The notes beneath the pieces are model-generated. The model saw nothing but the letters and a program-made list of their open reading frames with translations, searched no databases and was not told the DNA's origin. From Galdieria partita (lineage: Eukaryota > Rhodophyta > Bangiophyceae > Galdieriales > Galdieriaceae), in NCBI GenBank assembly GCA_025991245.1, contig BQMJ01000032.1, positions 1 through 64,000 of the forward strand: 64,000 nt of DNA, in the 5' to 3' direction. The translations under genes and the position numbers were made by a program. Shown here one piece after another: positions 34,466-44,841 of the stretch; position 1 is the stretch's first letter, and every line of letters starts with the position of its first letter.

Positions 34466-35181
34466 ATGACAACATTGTTGAACAAGTGGAGTGACCGTGC
34501 GAGGAGTGTATTAGGGAATATAGAAGACAATGCTCGTGAATTTATAGACAACGTGAGTGAGAAGACACAAAACAGTTCAATTTCCAGAATACTATCAGAC
34601 AAGCTGCAAGACAGAAAATCTCTTTTGACAACCTCTAGAGACGAAGAAGCTGCAGAAGAAAATGCAAACACTTTTTCTACTTTTGGGAGTGATTGGGCTT
34701 CGGAAATGAGTTTAACTCGAACACAACGTTTGGTTGGGTTTGCTATGTGTTTTGTTGCAGGTGCTTTGATGCTTTTTTTGTCTGTTATGATGTTACCTAC
34801 GTCTGCGCTTCGTCCAGCTAAATTTGCTTTAAGCTTTACTTTGGGTAACATTCTTGTACTCTTTAGGTAAGTTTCATTGTGGTTGGTTTTAGCCGTGATA
34901 AAGTTATTGACGAGTGAGGTGTTAGTACTGCTTTTCTAATAGGGCCGTATAGACAGCTGCAATATATGTTCAAGCCAGTTCGATTGTTGGCTACTTGTAT
35001 CTATCTGATTTCTTTATTTATGGCTATCTTCTTTTCAGTTACCAAAGTCAAACTACGATATCCACTGGTTGTGTTGTCCATTATCGTTGAAATAGGGGCT
35101 TTGTTATGGTATTGTGCCAGTTATATACCTTTTGGTCAAGCCATGATCACAAGGCTAGCCGGACGTTTGGTGGAATGGTGA
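34466..35181 (+). CDS. SFT2: SFT2-like Golgi vesicle transport protein
   Basis: Two exons, 34466-34866 and 34953-35181 (209 aa), intron 86 nt. An AG ten bases upstream would put a stop in frame; the chosen site gives RQLQYMFKPVRLLAT, the conserved block after the second membrane span in SFT2 proteins. Four membrane spans: GFAMCFVAGALMLFLSVMM, ALSFTLGNILVLF, RLLATCIYLISLFMAIFF and LVVLSIIVEIGALLWYCASY. The N-terminal half is polar and probably cytosolic. SFT2 works in retrograde endosome-to-Golgi vesicle fusion. Divergent from the GDP-fucose transporter (51 bp between ATGs). Confidence 0.92.
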
Positions 35182-35252
35182 ATTGTTCTGAAAAATGAAA
35201 TATTTTTCCAAGTATCGAAGAGGCTAAGGTTACTCGTATTCATCACAATATC

Positions 35253-35674
35253 TTATTCTGGCCTTGTTAAGCTTTTATCTAACGCTTGCTGATAAAAGCG
35301 GTTTTCCAGCATGGCAGTATAGTCTTCCAACAGAGAAGCTGTACGCTCTAAAGCCACTGCCTCGTTGTATAGCAGTTGCAAACGTTCTTTGGTTGTCTTG
35401 AATCCATAGTTTTCGTGAAACAACTGTTCTGCCTTTTCTTGCAGTTTCTGTATGTTTATAGAAACCTGCTCCATAAATAACCTCGTAGAAGTGTTACAGT
35501 CTTCGATAGTCGTCAAAGGGGATAAACCCACTAAAGCAAAAAGTAATCAAATACTAAAAATAAACGTGATCATTTCCAACCTTGTAAATGAAGTCGAGAA
35601 AACTTTTTCAGTTGTTCTGAGAACTCTGAAAGCAGCAAAGTATCATCTCTTTGGTCAGGTTGAGCCGTTTGCAT
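35253..35674 (-). CDS. Small coiled-coil protein, unrecognised
   Basis: Two exons, 35674-35581 and 35530-35253 (372 nt, 123 aa), intron 50 nt with a GTTGG donor; joining gives LHLQVGLSPLTTIED. The protein is largely helical and charged (NIQKLQEKAEQLF, RLQLLYNEAVALERTASLLEDY) with coiled-coil character and no membrane span. It has a general resemblance to N-terminal parts of COG6/COG3-type tethering subunits, but this is too weak to assign. Divergent from the bL17 gene (64 bp between ATGs), convergent with SFT2. Confidence 0.7.
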
Positions 35675-35738
35675 AAGCTGTCAACTTTACAATAATTTGT
35701 AAAGTATCCAATCGTTGATTTTAGATTCTGTGTAGAAC

Positions 35739-36271
35739 ATGAGGAGAAGTGCCATATTTTTGCCAAGATGTAATACGAGAGTGCGACATTTAGGAGTTTC
35801 TGAGGCTCATCGTAATGATATTTTGAAATGCTTAGTGACCTCACTTGTTCAAAATGAAAGGATCGTAACTACGTTGGCAAAGGCTAAAGAAATGCGCCGT
35901 TACGTGGAGCGCACCATAACAGCAGCAAAAGTAAGCTGTAGTTTCGTTACAATTTTACTCTATTTATTTTATGATAGCGTGGAGATATTCCCGAAGAAGA
36001 GTGGACTCAGTATCTGTCCAATCCAAAGGCTATTGAGAAGGTCAAAACGTTATTGGCAGAGAGATATCGTAGTCGACCTGGTGGCTATGTAAGGGTGTTA
36101 AGGAATGGTTTTCGGTATGTTTTCTCCCATACTTTATTTAGTTTGTTTACATATTTGACTAGCTTTGGTGATGGTGCCCCACGTGCTATAGTGGAATTGG
36201 TAGATTCACCCAAGTCTGTCTTCAACCACCCACTTTATAGAGTTCTTAGTTCTGAAAATGAGAAAGCATAG
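35739..36271 (+). CDS. Ribosomal protein bL17, organellar
   Basis: Three exons, 35739-35930, 35978-36114 and 36163-36271 (438 nt, 145 aa), introns 47 and 48 nt. Conserved bL17 blocks are all present: the RNA-binding N-terminus ([20 protein letters not shown]), [19 protein letters not shown], the [28 protein letters not shown] core and a short C-terminus. The N-terminus [11 protein letters not shown] before the core could be a short mitochondrial presequence; mitochondrial location is more likely than plastid but not proven. Function: large subunit protein near the exit tunnel. Confidence 0.95.
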
Positions 36272-36916
36272 AGAAACAAGAGTCATATGCTTATGTATTT
36301 ACTTGATTTGGAAACGTGATATGAGAGTTAGTAACATGAAGAAGTCCACTTAAGGAAAATCGTAATAAAGAATGCCGAATGCTTGTTGGCTTGTAATTCA
36401 ATGTTTGCTTTTTATTACTGCTGATTCTTTATGCTCTTTTAATATATTCACGTGAACTTTGACCTCCATTATGTGTCTTGAAGCAGGTAATATATCAAAG
36501 CAATAACTTGCTTTGACCTTAATATAATAAACAAGGAAACATCATTCCCAAGCTGTAATATACTATACTATATGATAACTAAAATTTCTGTTCCTGTTGA
36601 CTGCAGAATGTTGTTATCAGCGTTACAAGAATAAATCATTTTTGACTATCCAATCATTTCTTGCTGCTCCTCTAATGTGAGAAATAGATGATTGGCATCA
36701 ATAATAGTCCCTTATATTGTGAAGTCTGTACTATACAATCAGTTTGGCCTATCAGTATACTTAGACTTTAACTTTGGTCTCTTCCTATGGAAGGAATACA
36801 AATACAATATTCTGCGGCAATCGGTGTCATTCGAAACTTGAAATTCCAAATTGCTCTGGAACTGTAACTCGAGCTGTTATTTACTTTATATACTTTTGTA
36901 TTGTTGCAACACAGTA
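36272..36916. other. Intergenic region, nothing recognised
   Basis: AT-rich spacer between the bL17 gene and the ssSPT gene. No open frame with a real ATG and recognisable content, no RNA gene and no repeat seen. The stretch ATACTATACTATATGATAAC near 36562 is simple-sequence-like. Probably holds the bL17 3' end and the promoter of the next gene. Confidence 0.5.
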
Positions 36917-37236
36917 ATGAAGGTGGGGAGTGCGTTATTCTTCCATTTCTTGGCTCACAGTTTTGCAAGGTTATACACGAGGGGGAAATTGTTTTGACAT
37001 TTCCACACTCAACGAATTGGTTACAAAGATTCTATGAGTGGCTTCGTTTAACCTATTATCGTTACTGCTTGTGGACTGCAGTTTATGTGATGACGACTGG
37101 TGAGCAGATATTTGTGAACGGAATGGCTCTTCTTATTGTTTCACTTGTTGCGTACAAGTTATTGGCCTCCAGTCTGAGTCGCTATGGCTTTTACCAGCTA
37201 GTGGATGACTTGGGAGTAACTTGGAGAACATATTAG
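36917..37236 (+). CDS. Small subunit of serine palmitoyltransferase (ssSPT-like)
   Basis: Two-exon model: 36917-36969 and 37029-37236, intron 59 nt, total 261 nt (86 aa). The intron is inferred because the main open frame has no in-frame ATG, while this splice joins an ATG exon in phase. Exon 2 carries the ssSPT signature: RFYEWLRLTYYRYCLWTAVY, a VMTTGEQIFVNG segment matching the MLEPWERTVFN of human SPTSSA, then one membrane helix (MALLIVSLVAYKLLASSL). Length fits the family (70-90 aa). The small subunit activates the serine palmitoyltransferase dimer in the ER, the first step of sphingolipid synthesis. First exon less certain than the second. Confidence 0.8.
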
Positions 37237-37475
37237 AAAAACCTCTTCGTTTTCATGATGGAATTGAACGTGATGACGAATGAGATTCTTGTACTATTAT
37301 CATTCTGGCTTGGAACAAGTAGTTGTGAAATAAAAATACATAATGTCACTAGCAATACTAGTAAGAGTCATAAAGCAAGTCTTGGACAATAACTATTACA
37401 GAATAATCGTTTGAGTTGCAACTTTTGAACATCAAACACGTTTCCCATTTTTGTTTGGATGTCGAAATGTTTTGA

Positions 37476-39032
37476 ATGTTCTCATGGTTGTGGCTTTTGG
37501 GTGCTGTCTGCTCCCTATTGTTTCTGTTATCTCCTTTTGAGTCGATAAGCTTTAGAATGGCAACACTTTCTACAGAGAAAAATCCAAAACTAAGGTCAAA
37601 CGCTTCCATTTCCTGTTATGAGGCTTGCAAGAAACAACTTTCAAAAGCTGTGGATTTTGACGAGAAATCAGAATCGGCAAAGGTGGCAGTTGGTAAATTT
37701 TATTAGCTTTCAACTCATATTTGGTCATTTCTATTAGGCTCTGAAAGAATATGCTGTGGTAGCGGAAAGATTGAGAAGTCTTTTAAGAAAGGGACAAGGT
37801 TCAATGACCCGTGAAAAGTGGATAGATTTTCAAAGCCAAGTTTCTAGAACTTTAGGCCTAGTTGACGAAAGAATAGATGCTCTTTCCAAGTCTACGAATT
37901 CTTTGAATGTTGACAAATCTGTGGAAAGACACAACTTTATGGGTACACAGTTACGTCCTGGAGGGAACAAAGCTGTTAATAGTAACATGTCGAAACATAG
38001 AATTTCTTCTTGTGAGAAAAATGAGTCTTTTCAAAAGACATTGGAACGAATTCAAAGCGAGATTGTCGTTTCTTCACCAGGGATTAAGTGGGATCATCTG
38101 GTTGGTCTTGACTCTGTGAAAAATATTATTCATGAAACCATTGTTCTTCCTTCTAGAAGACCAGATATCTTTCGTGGCTTACGTGCTCCTTGTAGAGGTT
38201 TATTATTATTTGGACCGCCAGGAAATGGTAAGACTTTGATTGCAAAGGCTGCTGCAACAGAGTGTCAATCCTGCTTCTTTTCCATTTCAACTTCTTCTTT
38301 GACAAGCAAATTTTTTGGAGAAAGTGAATCCTTGGTCAAAGGTCTTTTTTATCTCGCTAAAAGTCGACAACCAAGCTTTATCTTTATTGATGAAGTAGAC
38401 AGTCTTCTATCAGTAAGAAATGAAGGAGAACATGAAGCAAGTAGAAGACTAAAAACAGAATTCCTTATTCAGTTTGATGGATTGAACTCTACCGGCGAAG
38501 ACCGCATTTTTGTTATGGCAGCAACCAATCGGTTCGTGCAATAAAGCTATACTAACGCTTTCCAAGTATTTAGTGAGAGTAACATTTAGGCCATGGGATC
38601 TTGATGAAGCTGTGAGGCGGCGATTCACCAAAAGAGTTTATATTCCAATGCCCGATGAAACTTCACGAAAGGCGGCGCTCCTTTCTTTACTGACGAAAGG
38701 AGGTATAAAGAGTTCGTTGACTGCTGCAGATGTTGAACAAATTGTGCATTTGACCAAGAATTTTTCTTATTCTGATTTGGCAGCCTTGACTAGAGAAGCC
38801 GCTCTCTGTCCTATACGAGAACTAGGTGAGATAGATTGTGAAATATGCCCGGAGCTTAATGACTGATGTTTGCTTAGGTCCAAAGATTGTTAAGATTGAG
38901 GAAAAGAAGATACGCTCCTTGAGAAAGAACGACTTTTTAGAAGCATTGAAGACTATTCGACCGAGCATTTGTGAAGAACAATTATTAAAGTATATAGAAT
39001 GGAACGAACGTTTTGGAGTTACTGCGAAATAA
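37476..39032 (+). CDS. Spastin-like AAA ATPase
   Basis: Four exons, 37476-37688, 37738-38531, 38590-38825 and 38878-39032 (1398 nt, 465 aa). The first donor is GTTGGT, four bases before a GTAAAT that would be out of phase. A hydrophobic N-terminal segment ([18 protein letters not shown]) precedes an MIT-like helical region (residues 40-85) and a single AAA domain with Walker A GPPGNGKT, Walker [12 protein letters not shown], second region [30 protein letters not shown] and a C-terminal helix. This order (hairpin, MIT, AAA) is that of spastin, a microtubule-severing enzyme anchored to ER; katanin and fidgetin lack the hydrophobic start. VPS4 is the main alternative. Confidence 0.88.
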
Positions 39033-39115
39033 TAAGATGTTTCCAATGACGAATGAAACAAATTGTTTTAATTGGACACTATTGGAAACATTTGGATACT
39101 TATATTGCATTTTGT

Positions 39116-40875
39116 TTAGGATTTGGAGTCTCCTTGTTGTTCATGACCATGAACCCTAAATCGGTATATGCATGTATATGAACCACCGTAATTATCAACA
39201 ATCTCCAATCTGATCTTGTCAACATATGGCAAGTTGTGGAAACGTAAAGGAAATAGTTGTCTTCCCCCTTTCTCAATACGATAATGATAGGTACCAACAA
39301 GCCACTCCACTCTTTGTCTATTTTCTGACTTATTGTCTTGTATCAAATAAACGCGAAATAATTTTGGTGCGTTGAGAGCATTTTGAGAATCAACGTCGAT
39401 GCTATGTTCTAAGGAGAATGCAACTGGTTGAATAATTTTGGAAAGTTGAATGGTTATCATTGCTGACTTTCCAGCAAATGCCCAGCAACTGCCAACAGAT
39501 ACATTATCCTTCATTCATTATATATGTTAACTCATTCATAGATGATGAATTTTGACAAAAACTTACCGATAGCACAGTTTCTGGTTCTTTTGGATAACGG
39601 AGAGCTGTAGTATTGAGTGATGGATCTAATAGGGAAGCCATTCGTGCCAACCAATATCTAGTCTGTTGTCGAAACTTGGAAGGCGTTGAAGACAATACTT
39701 TAGCTCCCTCGGATGAAAGGGCATAATCTTGCTTGGTTAACTTGTAATACTGTGTTAGTTTCGTTTCTAAAAGTCTAGCAATGGCATCATTTGAAGAGGT
39801 ATCATTCATTTCATGGAGATCGATAAGGTCAAAGAGTTGTCGATAGAGAGCCTCCCTCCATTGTCTAAACTCACGAGAAGGAAACTCCTTTTTGAGAATA
39901 ATTTCCGTCTTTTCCATTATCTTCTGAATGACCTCTAAAGTTGCTTCTGGATGACTGTTTCTCTTGTCGAAGGATATTGCCAAATCAGTAATATGTGTGA
40001 TAATGAATGAAAGTGCGTTTTGGAAACCATCTCTTTCATTATTTCTAGGATTGAAGGTAGCTCCAAACCATGCAATCAAATTCCTGTAGGAAGTGGACTT
40101 CCTAATTGAAGATTCAAAAGTTGTATTCATTTTTAGCAAGAAACTGATGCACATGCCGATAAACATGAAAGCAACAACTAGTATCAGCAACAATTTAGAA
40201 AGGCTTGCCTAAAGAAAAATATTAGATATAAAGCTTGTACAGATGCTCTGTCCAACCTTTGAATGAGTGTGCAACGCTTGATCTCTATTCTTTGCTATGG
40301 TACAGGATTGCCTACAAGATGGATCCTTTCCTTCAATACTATCGCAACTTATTGAGGAGTTTTTGGGATAAAGAGAGTTTGGCATTAGAGGACTATTATC
40401 TTCCACGACTTTTGCAGAGTTAAAGGTTCCGGAAAAATAAGGAGGCGAAGATAGCGTTGAAAAGGATGTAGTTCCATCTTTCTATCACGGAAAATGATTA
40501 AGCATACATAAACGACATTCTTACACGTACATGAAATTCACTGCCCAAGTGTTGACTTGTTAGATGAAATTCTTCCTCCTTTGCTTGTGCCTTCTGACTG
40601 CTTGAACTGCTTTCATCTCTGGATTTTGGCCTTCTATGAATGGAAATGTTTTCTTTGTCTTCTGATGAAAAAGAATACTTTGTGTTACTTTTTGACTTTC
40701 TTGTCAAACGGGAATTCGTTTTTCGTCTGTTTTGACCTGAGCTATCGTCGGTGCTGTCAAACAAACTCCTTCGGGGAGAAGTATAGAGTGGTTCGGTAAA
40801 AGCTGATCTTGAAGGAGATTGTGTTCTAGCTAGCTCTCGCGCTTTCGCTCTAGTAAGCGGACTAGTCAAGTTCAT
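39116..40875 (-). CDS. SUN-domain nuclear envelope protein
   Basis: Four exons, 40875-40525, 40481-40257, 40208-39567 and 39508-39116 (1611 nt, 536 aa), introns 43, 48 and 58 nt, all phase 0. Exon 1 encodes a basic, Ser-rich N-terminus (nucleoplasmic). Exon 3 starts with one membrane span (LLLILVVAFMFIGMCISFLL), followed by about 190 helical residues. Exon 4 carries the SUN domain: SVGSCWAFAGKSAMITIQLS, AFSLEHS, NAPKLFRVY, FPLRFHNLPYVDKIRLEIVDNYG. SUN proteins pair with KASH proteins across the nuclear envelope to tie nucleus to cytoskeleton. The N-terminal exons would be missed without splicing, because the downstream frames have no ATG. Confidence 0.93.
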
Positions 40876-41661
40876 CTATCAATGTTTATGCTTTGCTAAA
40901 GAGATATGGAAAAGGTATTGTCCAATTTGAATCAATGAAAGTTTGCCCGCGCTGATGAAATCGGGAATGTATAAAGCAAAATCAACTTATACGGGGTCAT
41001 CTTCTCCTTTCCCCGATACAAAGATATAATAACATTTAAAATAAAGTGTTCAGAAGATGTGGTTTGTTTATAAAACTTCACTACAGTTCGTAAACTCTAA
41101 CATTCCTTTGCATCAATATCAACACACAGCAGTATCAAACTACTTTACAATATGATGTTTCGCTCATGAAACGAGTTGTAGGAAAGTCTTTGGAAGGAAT
41201 ACTCTTGTCAAAGCATACGCAAATTTATCTTATTTGTCTGCTATAACATTTTCAATTCATCTTAACAAAAGCAATGTAGTGGACAACGACAAATACTCAT
41301 TTTGTCAATGGGATGTTCCACTTTCCATTGGATAAAAGTGCAAGCATCTTTGTTCCTCAGAATTCTTGCAAGATGGATGCAATTTTGAACGTTACAGATC
41401 GGAATAAAAGCCCGCCAAAAATTGGGTTTGGAATGTCCTTGTTTTCTACCCTCACAAAGGAACTGTTAGCTTTGGGAGTCAAGACAATTCGACTATAATT
41501 TTTGTGAGATTTGTAATTGAATGTCGGCTAATCCCTACGAGTCTACATTTCAAAGAGATTTCATGCACTTCTAGTAACATAGAACACTTGCCATCCTCCA
41601 AGCGAGAAGGCAATAAAGTCGCTTTCGTGTGAAGAGAAATTCGAGAAATCTTCTCTATACT
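40876..41661. other. Intergenic region between divergent genes
   Basis: Separates the SUN-protein gene (-) from the bZIP gene (+) and presumably holds both promoters. No coding region recognised; the open frame at 41313-41498 has an internal ATG but no features. Several T- and A-rich runs occur; no specific binding site can be named. Confidence 0.5.
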
Positions 41662-42494
41662 ATGTCAGTCAACGAAGACCTACGTTTTAAGCTAAGACCA
41701 CTATATTCATCTTATTCCAAAGCCGACTGCACACCTATTCTTCAAAACTCCGACTCGAAGTATTCAATCTCTGTTTCAAAAGGAACCAAACGAAAGAGAA
41801 CAAGCGAATTGACTCAGAGAACCTTCAAACAAAGCTATTCTAAAACCTTATCCGATATACAAAAAGAATCTACATCCAATCAACGATTTCAAACATTTTT
41901 AGACATATCTAAAGAAAACTTTGGTTTCAGTAACAGCAGGAGTCCTGTCTATTATCCTCAACAGATGACTGATCAAGTTGATGACTGTTTTAGTTACAAT
42001 GATGCTGGTGTTACTTGTTCTGAAATAAAAACTTGCATGAGTACTGTAACTCATACAGCTACATCTTCATATGAGACAACCGACAGTGGTGCTAGAGAAG
42101 TTAAACGTGCCAAGAGGTTGAAGAAACGCTTTTGTTATTCTTGAAATTAATGATGAACTTGACAAATAGGGTCGAAAGAAACAGACAATCTGCTGCAGCT
42201 TCAAGAGAAAGAAAAAAGAGATATCTTGAACAATTAGAAAGGCGAGTATCCGTTCTCTCTGCAGATAATGTCCGTTTGCAAATGGAACTCTGGAAACAAC
42301 TAGCTGTGAAACATGAAAATCAAGTGTTAATAGAAGAAAATAATAGACTTCGTGAAGAGGTAAGCAAAAAGTTTCTGCAGTTTCTACAACTTAATGCTTC
42401 CAAATGAAAACAGCTTCATTTTCATCAGACATTATTAGGTCTAAAAGAACGCGAAGGAATGATTTCAACCACACTTTCGTTTGACTTCAATTAA
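41662..42494 (+). CDS. bZIP transcription factor
   Basis: Three-exon model, 41662-42116, 42170-42359 and 42414-42494 (726 nt, 241 aa), introns 53 and 54 nt. The first 150 residues are Ser/Thr-rich with basic patches (KGTKRKRTSE). The splice at 42116/42170 completes the basic region: RAKRVERNRQSAAASRERKK with the invariant N-x7-R spacing, followed by a leucine zipper (YLEQLERRVSVLSADNVRLQ). The second intron is a judgement: without it translation ends at 42407 with a short alternative tail (230 aa). Its GTAAGC donor and 54-nt length are typical here. Target genes unknown. Confidence 0.88.
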
Positions 42495-42577
42495 ACCCAA
42501 ACATCGATATTATTCTCCATCAAACTCTTCAACAAGTCAGTAAAAGTAAACTGTTGAATATGGAGATATCCTAGTGC

Positions 42578-43348
42578 TTATAAATTATTGCTAGACTCGA
42601 TAAGAATGACTTGCTTCACTAAGACTCTTGGAATTTTGGTCATTTTGCCTGCACAATTAACGAGGATTGCATCAAGACTGCGTCCTGCTAACCTGCCCAC
42701 AAATTCTTTCTTCCCTTTGTGTTCCTCACTCGTCGTAACTCTGACTGGAAAGCCTCTAAATACAGAAAAGTCTTTATCCGTAACGAGAACTTCTGATAGT
42801 CCAGGTGAAGAAACTTCAAGTTGGTAAGACGAAGGAATAACATCTTCTTCATCTAGTAGTCGACTGAGACTTCTACTTAGGGCCGAGCAGTCGCCAAGGT
42901 TGGGAGATGTCTCTGCGTCGAAGTGGCTTATATATACCTAACACTAATTTGAACCAACAGCAGAGCACTTGCTGTTTTCACTCACCACAAGCTTCCCATT
43001 GTCCCAGTGCACGTTTTCAATAGCTAAACTCAAGTCAAAAGCAGCTTTTTCAGCCAGTTGTCTGGCTCTAGAAATAAATACTGGTTCACTACGCTTGGGC
43101 TTTGAAATATCCAACATAGAGGATGATGCTGATTCACTGGGAGGCACACTGGAACAACAGTAGAATCGATAGGAAGGCCAGGCAAAGTTATTTACTTTTC
43201 TTCCATAACTCTTCCACAATCTGCAGTTTCTACAGTATACATTGTCACTGAGTGGACTTTTTACTGCCAAATACCTCTGCAAATAAAATGTACTTTTTAC
43301 AAGTTTGCTGACCCTGACAGTTGCGAACATGAACGCTGTTGCCTCCAT
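42578..43348 (-). CDS. rimP: RimP-like ribosome maturation factor, probably plastid
   Basis: Two exons, 43348-42986 and 42937-42578 (723 nt, 240 aa), intron 48 nt. Exon 2 has the hallmark YQLEVSSPGLSEVL (YxLEVSSPG) and the following KDFSVFRGFPVRV, then a C-terminal SH3-like part ending VKQVILIE. The segment before it (ISHFDAE...CSALSRSLSRLLDEED) matches the first RimP domain. The first 75 residues are basic, rich in Ser, Tyr and Arg, and look like an organelle transit peptide. RimP helps assemble the 30S subunit; a plastid site is the natural guess in an alga. Confidence 0.9.
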
Positions 43349-43406
43349 TTCAACCAGTTCACGAATTGTGGGTTGTTACTTGCTGTTGTTGGGTTGAACG
43401 ATCCAG

Positions 43407-44728
43407 ATGAAAAGTTTTCATACAGAGAGTAACAGTCATGCGGTAAGTTTCTTCACATAATCCTCTTGTTGATGTTGAAAGTATGCAATTAGACTACTTT
43501 GGTTCAACATTTGCTCAGTACTCATCGACGACTTCATGTCTTAGAAGGAGCCGAGTCCTCCAATGCCACTGCAGAGAAGGATGGTGTTGATGACTTAATA
43601 ATGTTGCTTGCATCCATAGCGGTAGCGGTTAAATCTGTTGGGTCTGCAGTGAGAAGAAGAGATATAACGCATGGAAGTGGCACCGAGTCAGAACCTTTGG
43701 AACGTCTGGCCAATGAAACTTGGATTGATTGTCTATTGTATAGTCAGCGCTCTTGTATTCTTGTTTCAGAAGATTTGGAAAATCCTGTAGTAGTAGAAAG
43801 CAATATGCAGGGAAAGTTCGCGGTTGTTTTTGATCCACTTACAGGTCGTTCTTACCCTCCCTGTCAAGAAATGGTAAAGTTGTAGTAATACATTGGCCCA
43901 AGTTCTCATAGTAGTTTAAGGGTGCCATCTTTGGAGTTTTTCGTCAGATGAGCGGTGGTTCACCAGTTATTGAAGACGTTATGCAACCTGGAAGACAAAT
44001 GGTAGCTGCGGGTTATGCGCTTTATGGTGCGTGCACTGTATTATTTCTTAGTCTTGGCAGTGGAGTACATGGCTTTACTCTTGATCCTGCTTTAAATGAG
44101 TTTATCTTAACGCATGAAAATGTTCGTATTCCATACTGTGGCCATATTTATTCCATCAATGAAGGATATTGCAGTTTGTGGAAACCTGAAATCAGAGAAT
44201 TAATAAGTCGTTTCAAGGTATTTGAGAGGAACATGCTTTATGGAATATTTCTGACTATTTGATATTTATTAGACGGAAGTTTCGTTAAATGGAAAGGAGA
44301 GGTCTTTGCGATATGTCGGTTCTATGGTAGCTGATGTTCATCGCACTCTTCTTTATGGAGGCATTTTTATGTACTTTGCTCATCAACAGTGGCCCAATGG
44401 AAAGTTAAAGTTACTTTATGAAGCCTCACCATTGGCATTTATTATAGAACAGGCAGGAGGAAAAGCTTCAACAGGTCTTGAGAGGATACTTGACATTACT
44501 CCAGAAAGTGTGCATGATCGTATTCAAGTTGTAATTGGTTCCTATGAAGATGTAGAGTTGGTTGAACAACTTTTCAAAGGTCCTTCAAGAAGTGACCCAA
44601 TGTATCTCTTACGTCGTTCGCACAGCATTGAAGAAATGAAGGATTCAAAAGAGGAGTCCACATCTTTCAACAAAGATGAAGATGGACCTACCATATTATG
44701 TTCCACTTTACCAAGATTGGTGCAATAG
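43407..44728 (+). CDS. Divergent fructose-1,6-bisphosphatase
   Basis: Four exons, 43407-43442, 43493-43873, 43921-44217 and 44273-44728 (1170 nt, 389 aa), introns 50, 47 and 55 nt, all phase 0. Clear FBPase blocks: [21 protein letters not shown], the [19 protein letters not shown] core, [39 protein letters not shown] and a C-terminal [13 protein letters not shown]. The metal-binding motif is abnormal: the usual DPLDGSSN reads DPLTGRSY, losing the second aspartate and the Ser-Asn pair, although the first Asp, the later Glu (LLYE) and VSEDLE remain. The 60-residue tail is acidic and Ser-rich. It may be a weak or non-catalytic paralogue, or a regulatory or moonlighting form. No clear transit peptide, so location is open. 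Confidence 0.9.
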
Positions 44729-44841
44729 AATGATTAACTGCTGGACTATCTTGCTTTGCTTAAAGATACCGTTTTATTATTGGCAAGAAATCATATAATA
44801 GTCTTTAGAATAAATAAGTTTTCATCCAATGAAATTGAACT

